A DNA stretch of 6,273 nt. Source: JBJHBY01 sp050485745. Its GTDB lineage: Bacteria; Pseudomonadota; Gammaproteobacteria; Pseudomonadales; CAMLJR01. The position numbers were made by a program, and so were the translations under genes. The notes under the pieces are model-generated. The model made no database searches and was not told where the DNA came from. It saw nothing but the letters and a program-made list of their open reading frames with translations. Position 1 is the first letter of the stretch, and each line of letters begins with the position of its first letter. Below are positions 1-6,173 of this stretch, in pieces. The stretch spans positions 1 to 6,273 of the forward strand of contig JBJHBY010000206.1 of assembly GCA_050485745.1 (NCBI GenBank), written 5' to 3'.

Positions 1-230
1 ATCGTGGCCCGGGATTGCCCACCGTCGCCGCGGAGCGAGTCACCGAGCCTTTCTTCACCACCAAACCCCAGGGCACCGGTCTGGGCCTGGCGGTGGTCGG
101 GGCCGTGGCCCGGGCCCACGGTGGGGAGTTCAGTATCGAGCCCGCCCGGGGCGGTGGTGTTCGTGCCCGTCTGTGGCTGCCCCTGTGTGCCTCTGTGACC
201 ACGACCGAACCCGAGGAGATGTCCCCGTGA
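1..230 (+). CDS. Sensor histidine kinase, C-terminal end (FleS/FlrB-like), truncated by window edge
   Basis: The reading frame is open from base 3 and ends at TGA 228-230, giving the last 75 residues of a protein that begins left of the window. The visible part is the end of a GHKL ATPase domain. An RGPGLP segment (the G1 box, normally preceded by Asp) opens the frame, then an F box (EPFFTTK) and a G2 box (GTGLGLAVV) follow, with the terminal beta-strand region ending in RARLWLPL. These motifs bind ATP so that the kinase can phosphorylate its own histidine and then the partner regulator. The G1-to-F-box spacing and the TKPQGTGLGLAVV wording resemble FleS/FlrB flagellar kinases and other NtrB-like enzymes. 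Its stop overlaps the start of the fleR-type gene (GTGA), so the two are surely cotranscribed. The sensory and dimerisation domains are not visible, so assignment to FleS rests mainly on the partner gene. Confidence 0.88.
   Translation, partial: RGPGLPTVAAERVTEPFFTTKPQGTGLGLAVVGAVARAHGGEFSIEPARGGGVRARLWLPLCASVTTTEPEEMSP
213..218 (+). promoter_or_regulatory. Ribosome binding site fixing the fleR-type start
   Basis: GAGGAG lies 8 bases before GTG 227-229. It supports that GTG over the in-frame upstream GTG at 173, which would add 18 residues (rich in Cys, Arg and Asp) unlike the start of a receiver domain. The chosen GTG shares bases with the kinase stop (GTGA), which is typical of translational coupling. 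Confidence 0.7.
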
Positions 231-1657
231 CCGAGTCCACCCCACGGCCCCCGACCCGCGTTCTGGTGGTGGAGGACGACACTGATCTGCGCGAGGCCCT
301 GTGCGACACCCTGGAGTTGGCAGGCAGCACCGTGCTGACCGCCGGTAATGGCCACGAGGCACTGGAGCTGCTCGGCCGTGAAGCGGTCGACCTGGTGGTG
401 TCCGATGTCAATATGCCGGAGATGGACGGACTGGAGCTGTTGCAGGCCCTGCGTCGCCAGCAGCCGCAGCTGCCGGTCCTGCTGATCACGGCCTACGGCA
501 GCATCAGTAAATCGGTGGAGGCCATGCGTTGTGGCGCGGTCGACTACCTGGTCAAACCGTTTCGCCCGCAACTGCTGGTCGAGGCGGTCTCGCGCTTTGC
601 CGGTTTCGCCGGCGGCGATGTCGAGCAGCCCGTGGCCGAGGAGGTCTCCAGCCAGCGTCTGCTGGGCATGGCGCGTCGCGTTGCGGCCACCGATGCCACG
701 GCCCTGCTGCTGGGGGAGAGCGGCACTGGCAAGGAGGTGCTGGCGCGTTATATCCACCAGCAATCCGCGCGCCGTCAGGGGCCCTTTGTGGCGATCAACT
801 GCGCGGCGATTCCGGACAACATGCTGGAGGCGATGCTGTTTGGCCATGAAAAGGGCGCCTTTACCGGCGCCCACGCCAGCAGCCCCGGCAAGTTCGAGCA
901 GGCCAACGGAGGTACCCTGCTGCTCGACGAGATCTCGGAAATGCCACTGGCGCTGCAGGCCAAGTTGCTGCGGGTGATCCAGGAGCGCGAGGTGGAGCGT
1001 CTGGGTGGACGCCGGGCCATCGCCCTGGATGTGCGCCTGATTGCCACCAGTAATCGCGACCTGCAGGCCGCGGTGCGTCGCGGTGAGTTTCGCGAGGATC
1101 TGTTCTACCGCGTCAGTGTGTTCCCGCTGGTGTGGCTGCCGCTGCGCCAGCGCCGGGCCGACATTCCCGCCATTGCGCGCAGCCTGCTGCAGCGCCACCT
1201 GCGCAAGATGGGGCGCCCCCCGGCACGGCTTTCCGACGCTGCCTGTGTTGCCCTGGCCGCGCACGACTGGCCAGGCAACGTGCGTGAACTGGATAACGTG
1301 ATCCAGCGTGCCCTGATCCTGCAGCCCGGGGTGCTGATCGAACCCGACGACCTGTGCCTCGACCCCTACGCGGGTTTGCCGATGATGGCCGGCGGTGAGG
1401 CGCCAGGAGAGGTGCAGACCGGGGTTGATGCGGCAATGTCCGAGCGCTCCCCGGCGGCCGCGGATGACGCGGGAGCCCTGGGTGAGGATCTGCAGCGTCG
1501 TGAGTTCGAGATCATCCTTGAGACCCTGCGCCGGGTCGGCGGCAGCCGCAAGACGGCCGCGGAGCGCCTGGGCATCAGCCCGCGCACCCTGCGCTACAAG
1601 CTGGCACGAATGCGCGAGGCGGGCTTCGAGGCCGAGGCGGGCCTGCTGCAGGGTTGA
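227..1657 (+). CDS. fleR: Sigma-54-dependent response regulator, FleR/FlrC type
   Basis: This is a 476-residue NtrC-family activator. The receiver domain (about residues 10-125) has the acidic pair ED17-D18, the phospho-acceptor D60 in SDVNMPEMDG, T88 and K110. The AAA+ domain (about 140-375) has Walker A GESGTGKE at 163-170, the sigma-54-contacting GAFTGA loop at 210-215, Walker B LLLDE at 231-235, and an arginine-finger region REDLFYR at 289-295. After a variable Pro/Ala/Gly-rich linker, a Fis-type helix-turn-helix spans about 425-462 (KTAAERLGISPRTLRYKL). Length and wording, especially ARYIHQQS, INCAAIPDNMLEA and the C-terminal ISPRTLRYKLARMR, match the FleR of Pseudomonas and FlrC of Vibrio as I remember them. 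Those proteins, phosphorylated by FleS/FlrB, activate sigma-54 promoters of hook and basal-body genes. All catalytic motifs are intact. A different NtrC-family regulator is possible but less likely. The flagellar role is inferred from resemblance, as no flagellar structural gene is in view. Confidence 0.9.
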   Translation: MTESTPRPPTRVLVVEDDTDLREALCDTLELAGSTVLTAGNGHEALELLGREAVDLVVSDVNMPEMDGLELLQALRRQQPQLPVLLITAYGSISKSVEAMRCGAVDYLVKPFRPQLLVEAVSRFAGFAGGDVEQPVAEEVSSQRLLGMARRVAATDATALLLGESGTGKEVLARYIHQQSARRQGPFVAINCAAIPDNMLEAMLFGHEKGAFTGAHASSPGKFEQANGGTLLLDEISEMPLALQAKLLRVIQEREVERLGGRRAIALDVRLIATSNRDLQAAVRRGEFREDLFYRVSVFPLVWLPLRQRRADIPAIARSLLQRHLRKMGRPPARLSDAACVALAAHDWPGNVRELDNVIQRALILQPGVLIEPDDLCLDPYAGLPMMAGGEAPGEVQTGVDAAMSERSPAAADDAGALGEDLQRREFEIILETLRRVGGSRKTAAERLGISPRTLRYKLARMREAGFEAEAGLLQG

Positions 1658-1691
1658 GGCCCGATTCGTGCCTGGTTCACGGTTCCGGGCC
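1658..1691 (+). terminator. Stem-loop directly after the fleR-type stop; possible terminator without a T tract
   Basis: GGCCCG (1658-1663) pairs with CGGGCC (1686-1691). Inside it CGTG (1667-1670) pairs with CACG (1678-1681) around a 7-base loop, giving a two-part stem with a small internal loop. It begins on the first base after the stop codon. No run of T follows (the next bases are GATGGCGGG), so it is not a classic intrinsic terminator. It could be an RNA 3'-end stabiliser, or chance in GC-rich DNA. Confidence 0.3.
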
Positions 1692-1791
1692 GATGGCGGG
1701 CGCAGGGCGGCGACCTCCAGCCGCAGCTGTTAGAATAAGCTCATGCGCGTCGCGGGCCCCGAGGCTCCTGGCGCCCCCGGAAACAGCGGTC

Positions 1792-1813
1792 GCCTCCCTG
1801 CGGCCCGGGAGGC
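1792..1813 (+). promoter_or_regulatory. Hairpin containing the ribosome binding site of the membrane protein gene
   Basis: GCCTCCC (1792-1798) and GGGAGGC (1807-1813) are perfect complements separated by an 8-base loop (TGCGGCCC). The right arm contains the Shine-Dalgarno sequence GGGAGG (1807-1812), five bases before ATG 1818. If the hairpin forms in the mRNA, the ribosome binding site is masked. The same GGGAGG supports ATG 1818 as the start instead of ATG 1743, which has no recognisable binding site before it. Confidence 0.4.
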
Positions 1814-1817
1814 AAGC

Positions 1818-3221
1818 ATGACCTGGACGTTTTTCAGCGACTACCCCGGCGTGACCGTGGTTGTGGGGCTGGTGTTCCTGCTGGCGGTGATGTACCTGGT
1901 GCGTGACAGTGCGCACCAGGCTCTGTTGCGCCTCGGGCGCCTCGCGCACCGCCTGCTGCGCAGTCTGGCGCGCCTCGCGCAGAACGCAGCTGCGGCGCTG
2001 GCGCGCTCCAACCGGGATGCGCTGTCTGCATTGCAGCGGGAACTGGTGCAGCGCCAGCTCGACCGCGAGTTCCAGCGTCTGGGGGCGGTGGTGGAGCGCG
2101 ATACCGCGGGTTTCCAGCAGTTGCAGCGCGCCATGCACGAGCATCTCGACGCCATCACCAAGGACTTCGAGCACAGCACCCAGGTGCCGCCCGCATCCCC
2201 CGAGTGGGTGGCTGCGGTTGAGGCGGTGGCGCGCCTGCCCGCGGACACCGGTGCCGAATCGGTCGGACGCATCCTCGGCGATATCCACAACACCATCCAG
2301 GAGCAGCAGCGGGACGCCATGCGCGAATACCGCTGGACCACCAGTGCACGCCACAAGATCCTGCTCGGCATGCGCCCGCACTGGCACAAGCTGTCGCAGC
2401 GCGCGGAGGATATGGGTCACAAGGTACAGGGCCTGAACCGGCGCATGGCCCATATCGACCAGCTGATGGCGCGCTTCGAGGCCCTTACGGCCGGCGGCCG
2501 CGTACGCTTCGGGCCGGTGGCGGGACGCTTTGCCCTGGCCACCATGGCCGTGTTGCTGGGCCTGGCCGGGGTGATGCTGAACGTGGTGCTGCTGCAGCGT
2601 CCGCTGGAGGTGATCCTGGCGGGGGAGAGCCTGGGCCCCCTGAGCCTGGGTGGCTTTATCGCGCTGGTACACTCCCTGGCGATCATTGCCCTGGGGGTGG
2701 TGATCTGCGAGAGCCTGCAACTGACGCGCATGTTGCCGCTTGTCTGCGGCCTTTCCGCCCGCTCCCGCGCCGCCCTGTGCCTGGGGGCGGGGGGGCTGCT
2801 CGCGGGCCTGGCCGTGCTGGAATCCCTGCTGCTCGGCTGGTGGGCGAGCAGTGGCCCACTGGCCGGTGTGCTGTCGCTGCAGGTGCTGGCACTGCTGGGC
2901 CTGCTGTTGCCGCCGCTGCTGGCGCTGTCGGCGCTGTCCCTCGAATCCTTCCTGATGAGTCTGCGCCCGTTGGTCGGCTGGCTGCTGCAGGGGCTGTTGC
3001 TGGCGGTGGCCGTGGCGGCAAGGCTCGGCGGTGGCCTGGCCCTGGAGCTGGGCCGGCTGGCGGTGCAGGTTTACGATCTGCTGCTGTTCCTGCCCCTGGC
3101 GGCGGAGCGCGCCGTGCTCCAGCGCCGCGCCCGTGGCCAGACCAGTGCTGCGGATACTCAGCCGGGGGTCACGGTGACGGCGCTGGAATTCGACCGGTCG
3201 CGCAAGGCGCAGGGCGATTGA
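1818..3221 (+). CDS. Unrecognised polytopic membrane protein with a large N-terminal cytoplasmic helical region
   Basis: I do not recognise this 467-residue protein. One hydrophobic segment lies near the N-terminus (about 11-28). It is followed by a charged, apparently all-helical region (about 30-235) rich in Arg, Gln, Glu and Ala with coiled-coil-like stretches (e.g. 68-115 and 195-222). After this come hydrophobic segments at about 236-258, 277-299, 318-341, 350-376, 384-402 and 411-429. Arg-rich stretches at 29-52, 310-320 and 431-440 fit the positive-inside rule with the N-terminus outside, residues 30-235 and the C-terminus in the cytoplasm, and seven membrane spans. There is no nucleotide-binding or catalytic motif I can name. 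The C-terminal half is extremely Leu-rich. The order of one span, a large cytoplasmic region and then more spans loosely recalls MotA/TolQ/ExbB topology, but I see no sequence support for that. The ATG at 1818 is preferred over the in-frame ATG at 1743 because GGGAGG precedes it. The gene lies 160 bases after fleR on the same strand and may or may not share its transcript. Confidence 0.8.
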   Translation: MTWTFFSDYPGVTVVVGLVFLLAVMYLVRDSAHQALLRLGRLAHRLLRSLARLAQNAAAALARSNRDALSALQRELVQRQLDREFQRLGAVVERDTAGFQQLQRAMHEHLDAITKDFEHSTQVPPASPEWVAAVEAVARLPADTGAESVGRILGDIHNTIQEQQRDAMREYRWTTSARHKILLGMRPHWHKLSQRAEDMGHKVQGLNRRMAHIDQLMARFEALTAGGRVRFGPVAGRFALATMAVLLGLAGVMLNVVLLQRPLEVILAGESLGPLSLGGFIALVHSLAIIALGVVICESLQLTRMLPLVCGLSARSRAALCLGAGGLLAGLAVLESLLLGWWASSGPLAGVLSLQVLALLGLLLPPLLALSALSLESFLMSLRPLVGWLLQGLLLAVAVAARLGGGLALELGRLAVQVYDLLLFLPLAAERAVLQRRARGQTSAADTQPGVTVTALEFDRSRKAQGD

Positions 3222-3240
3222 GCGGCTGGCGCGGGAGAAT

Positions 3241-3843
3241 TCAGTCGGTGAAGCGCGGGGCAGCGCCCCAGTCCCACAGAATCACCGTGCCGCCCATGAT
3301 GATCATGATCGCCACCAGCCCGACTGCCACCACCGCGCTGGAGAACAGAAAACCGCGCTCCTCCGGGATCGACATGACGATGGGAATACCCAGGTAAAGC
3401 AGGTAGACGGCGTAGCAGACGGCAAAGGTGCCGATCAGCAGGTCCAGCCAGAAGATCGGGTAGACGCCCACCAGCCCGGCGACGAACAGCGGCGTGGCAG
3501 CCAGGGCGGTGAGAGTGATGCCGCGGGTGGTGCTGGAATTGGCGCCGTAGGTATGGGACATCCAGTGGATCATGTAGCCGATCGCGACCACGGCGATGAT
3601 CTGGGTGAAGTAGAACAGCACCACGATGATCTGTGCGCTGTCGGTGGTCAGCCGGATCGGCGAGCCCTCGCCGATCTGCCAGCCTACCCGCGTGGTGCCG
3701 TGATACCAGGCCAGGGCGGGCAACAGCGCCATCACCGCAACGTACAGCAGTGGCTGTAGCGGGCTCTCCAGTTCCCGCTCTTCAACGCGCTCCCACTCCC
3801 GCCGGGGTCGCCAGAAGAATCCGGCGATATGCCGAAACATCAT
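3241..3843 (-). CDS. Yip1-family small integral membrane protein
   Basis: This 200-residue protein begins MMFRHIAGFFWRPRREWE, an amphipathic N-terminus with the W-x-P...W pattern common in bacterial Yip1-domain proteins. About five hydrophobic segments follow, at 31-47, 72-95, 110-130, 132-154 and 165-189. Conserved-looking features include the Gly/Pro-rich turns ATPLF at 116-120 and LGIPIVMSIPEERG at 151-164. Bacterial Yip1 proteins are inner-membrane proteins of unknown function; the eukaryotic relatives act in vesicle traffic, which does not transfer to bacteria. The ATG at 3843 overlaps the fnr stop (ATGA) and has AGGAGG (3854-3859) ten bases upstream inside fnr, implying translational coupling. 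An in-frame GTG at 3867 would add eight residues but lacks a binding site. The gene runs convergent to the unknown membrane protein gene, with 19 bases between their stops. Family assignment is from overall pattern, not from a search. Confidence 0.75.
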   Translation of the reverse strand: MMFRHIAGFFWRPRREWERVEERELESPLQPLLYVAVMALLPALAWYHGTTRVGWQIGEGSPIRLTTDSAQIIVVLFYFTQIIAVVAIGYMIHWMSHTYGANSSTTRGITLTALAATPLFVAGLVGVYPIFWLDLLIGTFAVCYAVYLLYLGIPIVMSIPEERGFLFSSAVVAVGLVAIMIIMGGTVILWDWGAAPRFTD

Positions 3844-4610
3844 GATGTCTGGCCCTCCTGGGGGCACTGGCCATTGGCGATATCCTGCAGCAGTGTCAGG
3901 TCGCTGAGAACAATCTCCTTGTTGTCGACACTCATCACGCCCATTTTCTGGAAGCGGCTGAAGATGCGGCTGACGGTTTCCACCGTGAGCCCCAGATAGT
4001 TGCCGATATCCGTGCGCGACATAGGCAGGCGGAAGGCGCTGGGCGAGAGTTTGCGTCGCGCGTTGCGCGTGGAGATGCTGAGCAGCAGGGCCGCAACGCG
4101 CTGCTCCGCGGAGTTCTTGCTGAGCATGGTGATCAGCTGCTGGTCCTGGGTGATCTCGCGGCTCATCAGCTGGAAGAAGTGCCGCTGCAGGCTGGGCAGG
4201 CGCGCGCTCAGTTCCTCGAGGCGCTCGAAGGGAATCTCGCAGATGGCGGCGGTCTCCAGGGCGCGGGCGGAACTGGCGTGCTGGTTCTTGCCGATACCGT
4301 CCATGCCGAAGATTTCCCCGGGGAAGTAGAACCCGGTGACCTGCTCGCTGCCATCATCGGTGACGCTGTAGCCCTTCAGGGCGCCGGAACGTACCGCGTA
4401 GACCGATGTGAACGGATCGTTCTGGCGATACACATGCTCGCCCTTCTGCAGGGGGCGGCCGCGCTGGATGATGCGGTCGAGCTTGTCGATATCGCCGGCG
4501 TCCAGAGCGATCGGCAGGCAGATGGTCGCCAGCCTGCAATTCGAGCAGGATGACTGATACTGGTGCTGGCAGGAATCGGCCTGCTGTGAGGCCGGGACGT
4601 GACGGGTCAT
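3840..4610 (-). CDS. fnr: FNR/Anr-type oxygen-sensing transcription regulator
   Basis: This 256-residue Crp/Fnr-family protein has the length and architecture of FNR. Cluster-ligand candidates C22, C25 and C31 form the C-x2-C-x5-C pattern near the N-terminus, and the fourth is C124 in AAICEIPFE. Together they would hold an oxygen-labile [4Fe-4S] cluster that permits dimerisation and DNA binding only at low oxygen. The cyclic-nucleotide-binding-like beta-roll covers about 33-145 and the dimerisation helix about 145-175. The DNA-binding domain has the recognition helix LTVETVSRIFSRF. There E211, S214 and R215 are the FNR-type residues that read TTGAT half-sites. C14 is an additional cysteine upstream of the usual set. 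Start: ATG 4610 has AGGAG five bases upstream. The gene follows hemN by 75 bases on the same strand and overlaps the Yip1-family gene. No FNR box is visible in the 75-base gap, so readthrough from hemN or a separate weak promoter is likely. It is equally well called anr in pseudomonad nomenclature. Confidence 0.95.
   Translation of the reverse strand: MTRHVPASQQADSCQHQYQSSCSNCRLATICLPIALDAGDIDKLDRIIQRGRPLQKGEHVYRQNDPFTSVYAVRSGALKGYSVTDDGSEQVTGFYFPGEIFGMDGIGKNQHASSARALETAAICEIPFERLEELSARLPSLQRHFFQLMSREITQDQQLITMLSKNSAEQRVAALLLSISTRNARRKLSPSAFRLPMSRTDIGNYLGLTVETVSRIFSRFQKMGVMSVDNKEIVLSDLTLLQDIANGQCPQEGQTS
3854..3859 (-). promoter_or_regulatory. Ribosome binding site for the Yip1-family gene, inside fnr
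   Basis: AGGAGG on the minus strand lies ten bases before ATG 3843, within the last codons of the fnr-type gene. The spacing is slightly long but usable. It favours ATG 3843 over GTG 3867, since it would otherwise lie inside the coding region of the longer form. Confidence 0.5.
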
Positions 4611-4685
4611 GCGGGCTCCTGTAGCGAACGGTCCAACGTCGTGTCTGGGTAAGGCATGCGCTGGGCGCTCCCGGATGACTTCAAG
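4611..4685 (-). other. hemN-fnr intergenic spacer
   Basis: These 75 bases separate the hemN TAA (4688-4686) from the fnr start. I see no TTGAT-N4-ATCAA site, no convincing -35/-10 pair and no intrinsic terminator, only the fnr ribosome binding site. This is compatible with hemN and fnr being partly cotranscribed. Confidence 0.4.
4616..4620 (-). promoter_or_regulatory. Ribosome binding site of fnr
   Basis: AGGAG on the minus strand sits five bases before ATG 4610, which supports the full-length N-terminus carrying C14, C22, C25 and C31. Confidence 0.7.
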
Positions 4686-6083
4686 TTATATCACTTTGGA
4701 GAAGTGCCCGGTAGCGTGTTCGCAGCGGTAGCGATCGAACACCATGCAGATGTTGCGCAGCATGGGGCGGCCGCGCTCCGTCACCTGCAGGCCACTGTCC
4801 CCGAGTTGCAGCAGCCCATCGGCGGCAAAATGCCGCAGCGCATTCAGCTCATCGGCAAAATAATCCAGTGACTGGATGCCGAACAGTTGCCGCAACGCGC
4901 CGAAGTCGAGCTGCATCTGGCAGATGATCTGCAGGATCACGTGGCGTCGCAGCTGGTCATCCGCGGACATGACCAGGCCGCGGCCAGTGGCCGGTTCGCC
5001 GCGCTCGAGGCTCGCGCGGTAATGGTCGAGGTCGCGATGGTTGGCGGCGTAGCAGTCGCCAAAGCTGCTGATTGCCGATACACCCAGCCCCAGGGTGTCC
5101 GGTGCCAGGCAGGCGGAATAGCCCTGGAAATTGCGTTGCAGGCGACCTTCATCCTGGGCCAGGGCGAGGTCATCCCCGGGCAGCACGAAGTGGTCCATGC
5201 CGATGTGCCGGTAGCCGGCGTCGATCAGTCGGGCACTGGCGTTGCCCAGCAGTTGCAGCTTCTGCATCGCATCCGGGCGCGGCAGCCGGTCCAGGGCACG
5301 CTGACTGCTGAAGCGCTCCGGCAGGTGGGCATAGTTGTACAGGGCAATGCGATCCGGCCGCAGGGCGATAACCTGGTCGATGGTGTGGCCCATGCTGGCA
5401 GTGGTCTGCAGGGGCAGGCCGTAGATCAGGTCCAGGGACATTGAGCGAAAGCCGAAGCTTCGCGCCGCCTCGCACAGTGACGCGACCTGACTGAAGGGCT
5501 GAACCCGGTTGATGGCCTGCTGCACCTGCGGGTCGAAATCCTGCACTCCGAAGCTGACGCGATTGAAACCCAGGCCCTTGAGCAGGGCGAGGGTATCGCG
5601 GTCGATGCTGCGCGGGTCGATCTCGATGGCGTACTCGCGGGAGTTGCTGTCGAGCAGGCGGAAGTGGCTGGCGAGCAGATGCATCAGCTCGGTCAGTTCG
5701 GCCGGGTTGAGGTAGGTCGGTGTACCGCCGCCCCAGTGCATCTGTGTCACCGGTCGCCGCGAGCCAACCAGTCCCGAGAGCAGACGCACTTCCTGCGCCA
5801 GATGAGTCAGGTAGTCCCGCAGCGACTCACGCTGCCGGGTGACAATCTTGTTGCAGGCGCAGTAGTAACAGATGCTGGCGCAGAAGGGCAGGTGCACGTA
5901 CAGCGACAGCGGATCACTGGTGATACCGCGCCGCGAGATGGCCGCGCGGAACTGCTCCGGCCCGAAGTCCTCGCGAAATTCCAGCGCAGTCGGGTAGGAG
6001 GTATAGCGCGGCGCCGGCACGTCATAGCGCGCAATGAGCGCGTTGTCCGGCGGGGAAAGTGTCGACGCGGGCGCACTGGTCAT
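4686..6083 (-). CDS. hemN: Oxygen-independent coproporphyrinogen III oxidase (dehydrogenase)
   Basis: This cytoplasmic radical-SAM enzyme decarboxylates two propionates of coproporphyrinogen III to give protoporphyrinogen IX for haem synthesis without oxygen. Taking ATG 6083 as residue 1 (465 residues; E. coli HemN is 457), the N-terminus carries RYTSYPTALEF (26-36). The Fe-S motif HLPFCASICYYCAC has C68, C72 and C75 as cluster ligands and C77, the extra conserved HemN cysteine. SAM-binding GGGTPTYL is at 118-125, and further HemN signatures are DLIYGLPLQT (218-227), GMDHF (295-299), RNFQGY (317-322), LGVSAIS (333-339) and RNICMVFD (443-450). The YTSYPTALEF, C77 and RNFQGY features separate it from HemW-like relatives. 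In-frame alternatives are ATG 6107 and GTG 6116; none of the three has a strong ribosome binding site. The FNR box at 6143-6156 predicts a transcript start near 6108, which would leave ATG 6107 leaderless, so ATG 6083 is preferred. Confidence 0.96.
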   Translation of the reverse strand: MTSAPASTLSPPDNALIARYDVPAPRYTSYPTALEFREDFGPEQFRAAISRRGITSDPLSLYVHLPFCASICYYCACNKIVTRQRESLRDYLTHLAQEVRLLSGLVGSRRPVTQMHWGGGTPTYLNPAELTELMHLLASHFRLLDSNSREYAIEIDPRSIDRDTLALLKGLGFNRVSFGVQDFDPQVQQAINRVQPFSQVASLCEAARSFGFRSMSLDLIYGLPLQTTASMGHTIDQVIALRPDRIALYNYAHLPERFSSQRALDRLPRPDAMQKLQLLGNASARLIDAGYRHIGMDHFVLPGDDLALAQDEGRLQRNFQGYSACLAPDTLGLGVSAISSFGDCYAANHRDLDHYRASLERGEPATGRGLVMSADDQLRRHVILQIICQMQLDFGALRQLFGIQSLDYFADELNALRHFAADGLLQLGDSGLQVTERGRPMLRNICMVFDRYRCEHATGHFSKVI

Positions 6084-6113
6084 GGCGATATCGGCTTTGG
6101 GTTGCATGTGGTG

Positions 6114-6119
6114 CACGAT
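6114..6119 (-). promoter_or_regulatory. Possible -10 element of the hemN promoter
   Basis: TATCGT on the minus strand lies about 30 bases downstream of the FNR box centre, where the -10 of a class II FNR promoter is expected. The match to TATAAT is only partial (TAT..T), so this rests mainly on position. Confidence 0.3.
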
Positions 6120-6142
6120 AGCGCGCCAGCCTTGCCCGGGCC

Positions 6143-6156
6143 TTGATGTGGGTCAA
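6143..6156 (-). promoter_or_regulatory. FNR/Anr box upstream of hemN
   Basis: Read on the minus strand the site is TTGAC-CCAC-ATCAA, and on the plus strand TTGAT-GTGG-GTCAA. It differs from the symmetric consensus TTGAT-N4-ATCAA at one base of ten. Its centre (6149.5) placed at -41.5 predicts a transcript start near 6108, just ahead of hemN, the arrangement of FNR-activated class II promoters. The fnr gene itself lies immediately after hemN. Confidence 0.75.
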
Positions 6157-6173
6157 TGGGGGAGATGCGAGGC

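Noticed and set aside
1611..1623. TGGCAC followed by GC as a sigma-54 promoter within the 3' end of the fleR-type gene
   Set aside because: The -12 element does not fit TTGC at the required spacing, and the bases are explained by codons of the helix-turn-helix region.
1731..1736. TAGAAT as a -10 element for the membrane protein gene
   Set aside because: It resembles TATAAT, but no acceptable -35 hexamer lies 16-18 bases upstream, so a sigma-70 promoter cannot be supported from sequence alone.
1677..2720. Long minus-strand open frame (347 residues) opposite the unknown membrane protein
   Set aside because: Its translation is a Gln/His/Arg-rich low-complexity product without recognisable domains, as expected antisense to a Leu-rich GC-rich gene. 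The plus-strand gene has a proper ribosome binding site and coherent membrane topology.
3222..3240. Bidirectional terminator between the convergent genes
   Set aside because: The 19-base gap has no inverted repeat with a T tract on either strand.
2777..3397. Plus-strand Gly/Ala-rich frame of 206 residues
   Set aside because: It is a +1 shadow of the membrane protein gene and then runs antisense into the Yip1-family gene. The composition is typical of frame-shifted GC-rich DNA.
4692..4706. CACTT-TGGAG-AAGTG inverted repeat at the end of hemN
   Set aside because: It has only five pairs, lies inside coding sequence before the stop and lacks a T tract, so it is weak as a terminator or operator.
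4887..5444. Plus-strand open frame opposite hemN (185 residues), and similar frames at 4179-4553 and 5664-6146
   Set aside because: These lie antisense to unmistakable hemN and fnr coding sequence, their translations match no family I know, and no start is supported.
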